Positions 63,455 to 63,894 of a stretch of DNA of 63,894 bases are shown piece after piece. This DNA is from Pseudonocardia kujensis (lineage in GTDB: Bacteria > Actinomycetota > Actinomycetes > Mycobacteriales > Pseudonocardiaceae): positions 1 through 63,894 of the forward strand of contig NZ_JAJSOK010000041.1 of the NCBI RefSeq assembly GCF_021283305.1. The letters run 5' to 3'. Made by a program: the position numbers and the translations under genes. Within the stretch, counting starts at the first letter, position 1; every line of letters begins with the position of its first letter. The notes under the pieces are model-generated. The model did not search any database. It saw only the letters and a list, made by a program, of their open reading frames with translations, and was not told the origin of the DNA.

Positions 63455-63894
63455 GAGGGTCGGACCATGCCCAGCACGATCCGCACGGCGGCCTCGACCG
63501 ACCCGGCCAGCTCCTCCGGCGGCACGTCGACGATCTGCCGGGCGGACAGCGCCGCGCCGATCATCGCGACGAGGACGGCCGGGTCCTCGGCGGCCATCTC
63601 GCCCGCCTCGATCCCCTCCCGCACGATCCGGGCCAGCCGGTCGCCGATCGGGTCCGCGTGCGCCGCGATCCGCCGGTAGGCCTCGGGATCGAGGGCCCCG
63701 GCCAGGCCCCGGCCCGGCGGGAGGTGGAACTCCGCGAGCCGGTGCAGCTGCAGCCGGGCGAAGACGGCGAGCCGGTCGGTGGGGGTGGCCGCCGTGGCGA
63801 GCGCGCGCTCGAGGTCGGCGACGTACCGGTCCGCCTCGTGCTCCACGAACGCCACGAGCAGCGCCTGCCGGTCGGGGAAGTGGTTGTAGATCGA
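63442..63894 (-). CDS. TetR-family regulator, N-terminus beyond the window
   Basis: The last 150 residues of a TetR regulator. The first visible residues, SIYNHFPDRQALLVAFVEHE, are the end of the helix-turn-helix and the linker to the ligand domain. The C-terminal domain (DRLARIVREGIEAGEMAAEDPAVLVAMIGAALSARQIVD split over the end) is of the TetR_C type that responds to small hydrophobic ligands. It lies 65 nt upstream of heme oxygenase on the same strand, but the iron box between them suggests that hmuO-type control is by IdeR; a link between the two genes is not shown. Confidence 0.9.
   Translation of the reverse strand, partial: SIYNHFPDRQALLVAFVEHEADRYVADLERALATAATPTDRLAVFARLQLHRLAEFHLPPGRGLAGALDPEAYRRIAAHADPIGDRLARIVREGIEAGEMAAEDPAVLVAMIGAALSARQIVDVPPEELAGSVEAAVRIVLGMVRPSDLG

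Overview
The window is about 64 kb of very GC-rich DNA from an actinomycete. GTG starts are frequent, genes are packed with 1-8 nt overlaps, and several actinobacterial hallmark families are present: a WhiB remnant, WS/DGAT, the 10-methyl fatty acid gene pair, Asp23/Gls24 clusters, NDMA-type alcohol dehydrogenase, and the mycobacterial ptpA / Rv2231c-Rv2228c-like block. My best guess is a member of the Pseudonocardiales such as Pseudonocardia. This rests on gene content and style, not on a database match. The window begins inside the 3' part of a 5S rRNA gene and ends inside a tetR gene. No prophage, insertion sequence, CRISPR array or tRNA was recognised.

Layout. 1-6.3 kb: end of an rRNA operon, a multi-pass membrane protein, a small Cys/His protein and a four-gene osmoprotectant ABC importer. 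6.1-6.3 kb and 27.1-27.2 kb: two arrays of a 41-bp repeat with a palindromic core, each in a gap between convergent genes. 6.3-12.6 kb (minus strand): a lipoprotein that looks like a dead alpha/beta hydrolase, a 3-hydroxybutyrate dehydrogenase-like SDR, a seven-gene Asp23/Gls24 envelope-stress operon and a RibD-like reductase. 12.7-15.8 kb: a siderophore (FecCD-type) import operon behind a possible IdeR site. 15.9-18.4 kb: a phosphate module (PPK2, Pit, DUF47). 18.5-27.1 kb: lipid metabolism (acyl-CoA dehydrogenase, PhaC-like hydrolase, aldo/keto reductase, 10-methyl fatty acid pair, WS/DGAT, GNAT). 27.2-32.2 kb: fructosamine kinase and ptpA diverging from the cobC-like / Nif3 / zinc-ribbon / phosphatase block. 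32.2-38.5 kb: two membrane transporters, a proline-rich protein, rnpB and a small envelope-protein group.

39.3-48.5 kb looks like a catabolic island: TetR, two SDRs, P450, thiolase plus DUF35 partner, LLM flavin oxidoreductase and two CoA ligases, arranged around a divergent promoter region. 48.5-50.0 kb is a graveyard of decayed genes (TetR/MFS chimera, flavin monooxygenase, WhiB). 50.0-57.3 kb holds Dps, a YihY protein, a CDP-alcohol phosphatidyltransferase and a carotenoid set (CrtI, GT2, CruF, CrtU-like) whose combination resembles the hydroxychlorobactene-glycoside route. 57.3-63.9 kb holds a second YihY protein, a type II NADH dehydrogenase, an SDR, an atypical histidine phosphatase, an alcohol dehydrogenase, and heme oxygenase with a tetR gene and a strong IdeR-like box.

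A theme across the window is a TAnnnT hexamer placed 6-8 nt before an ATG or GTG that lacks a Shine-Dalgarno sequence. This suggests that many transcripts here are leaderless.
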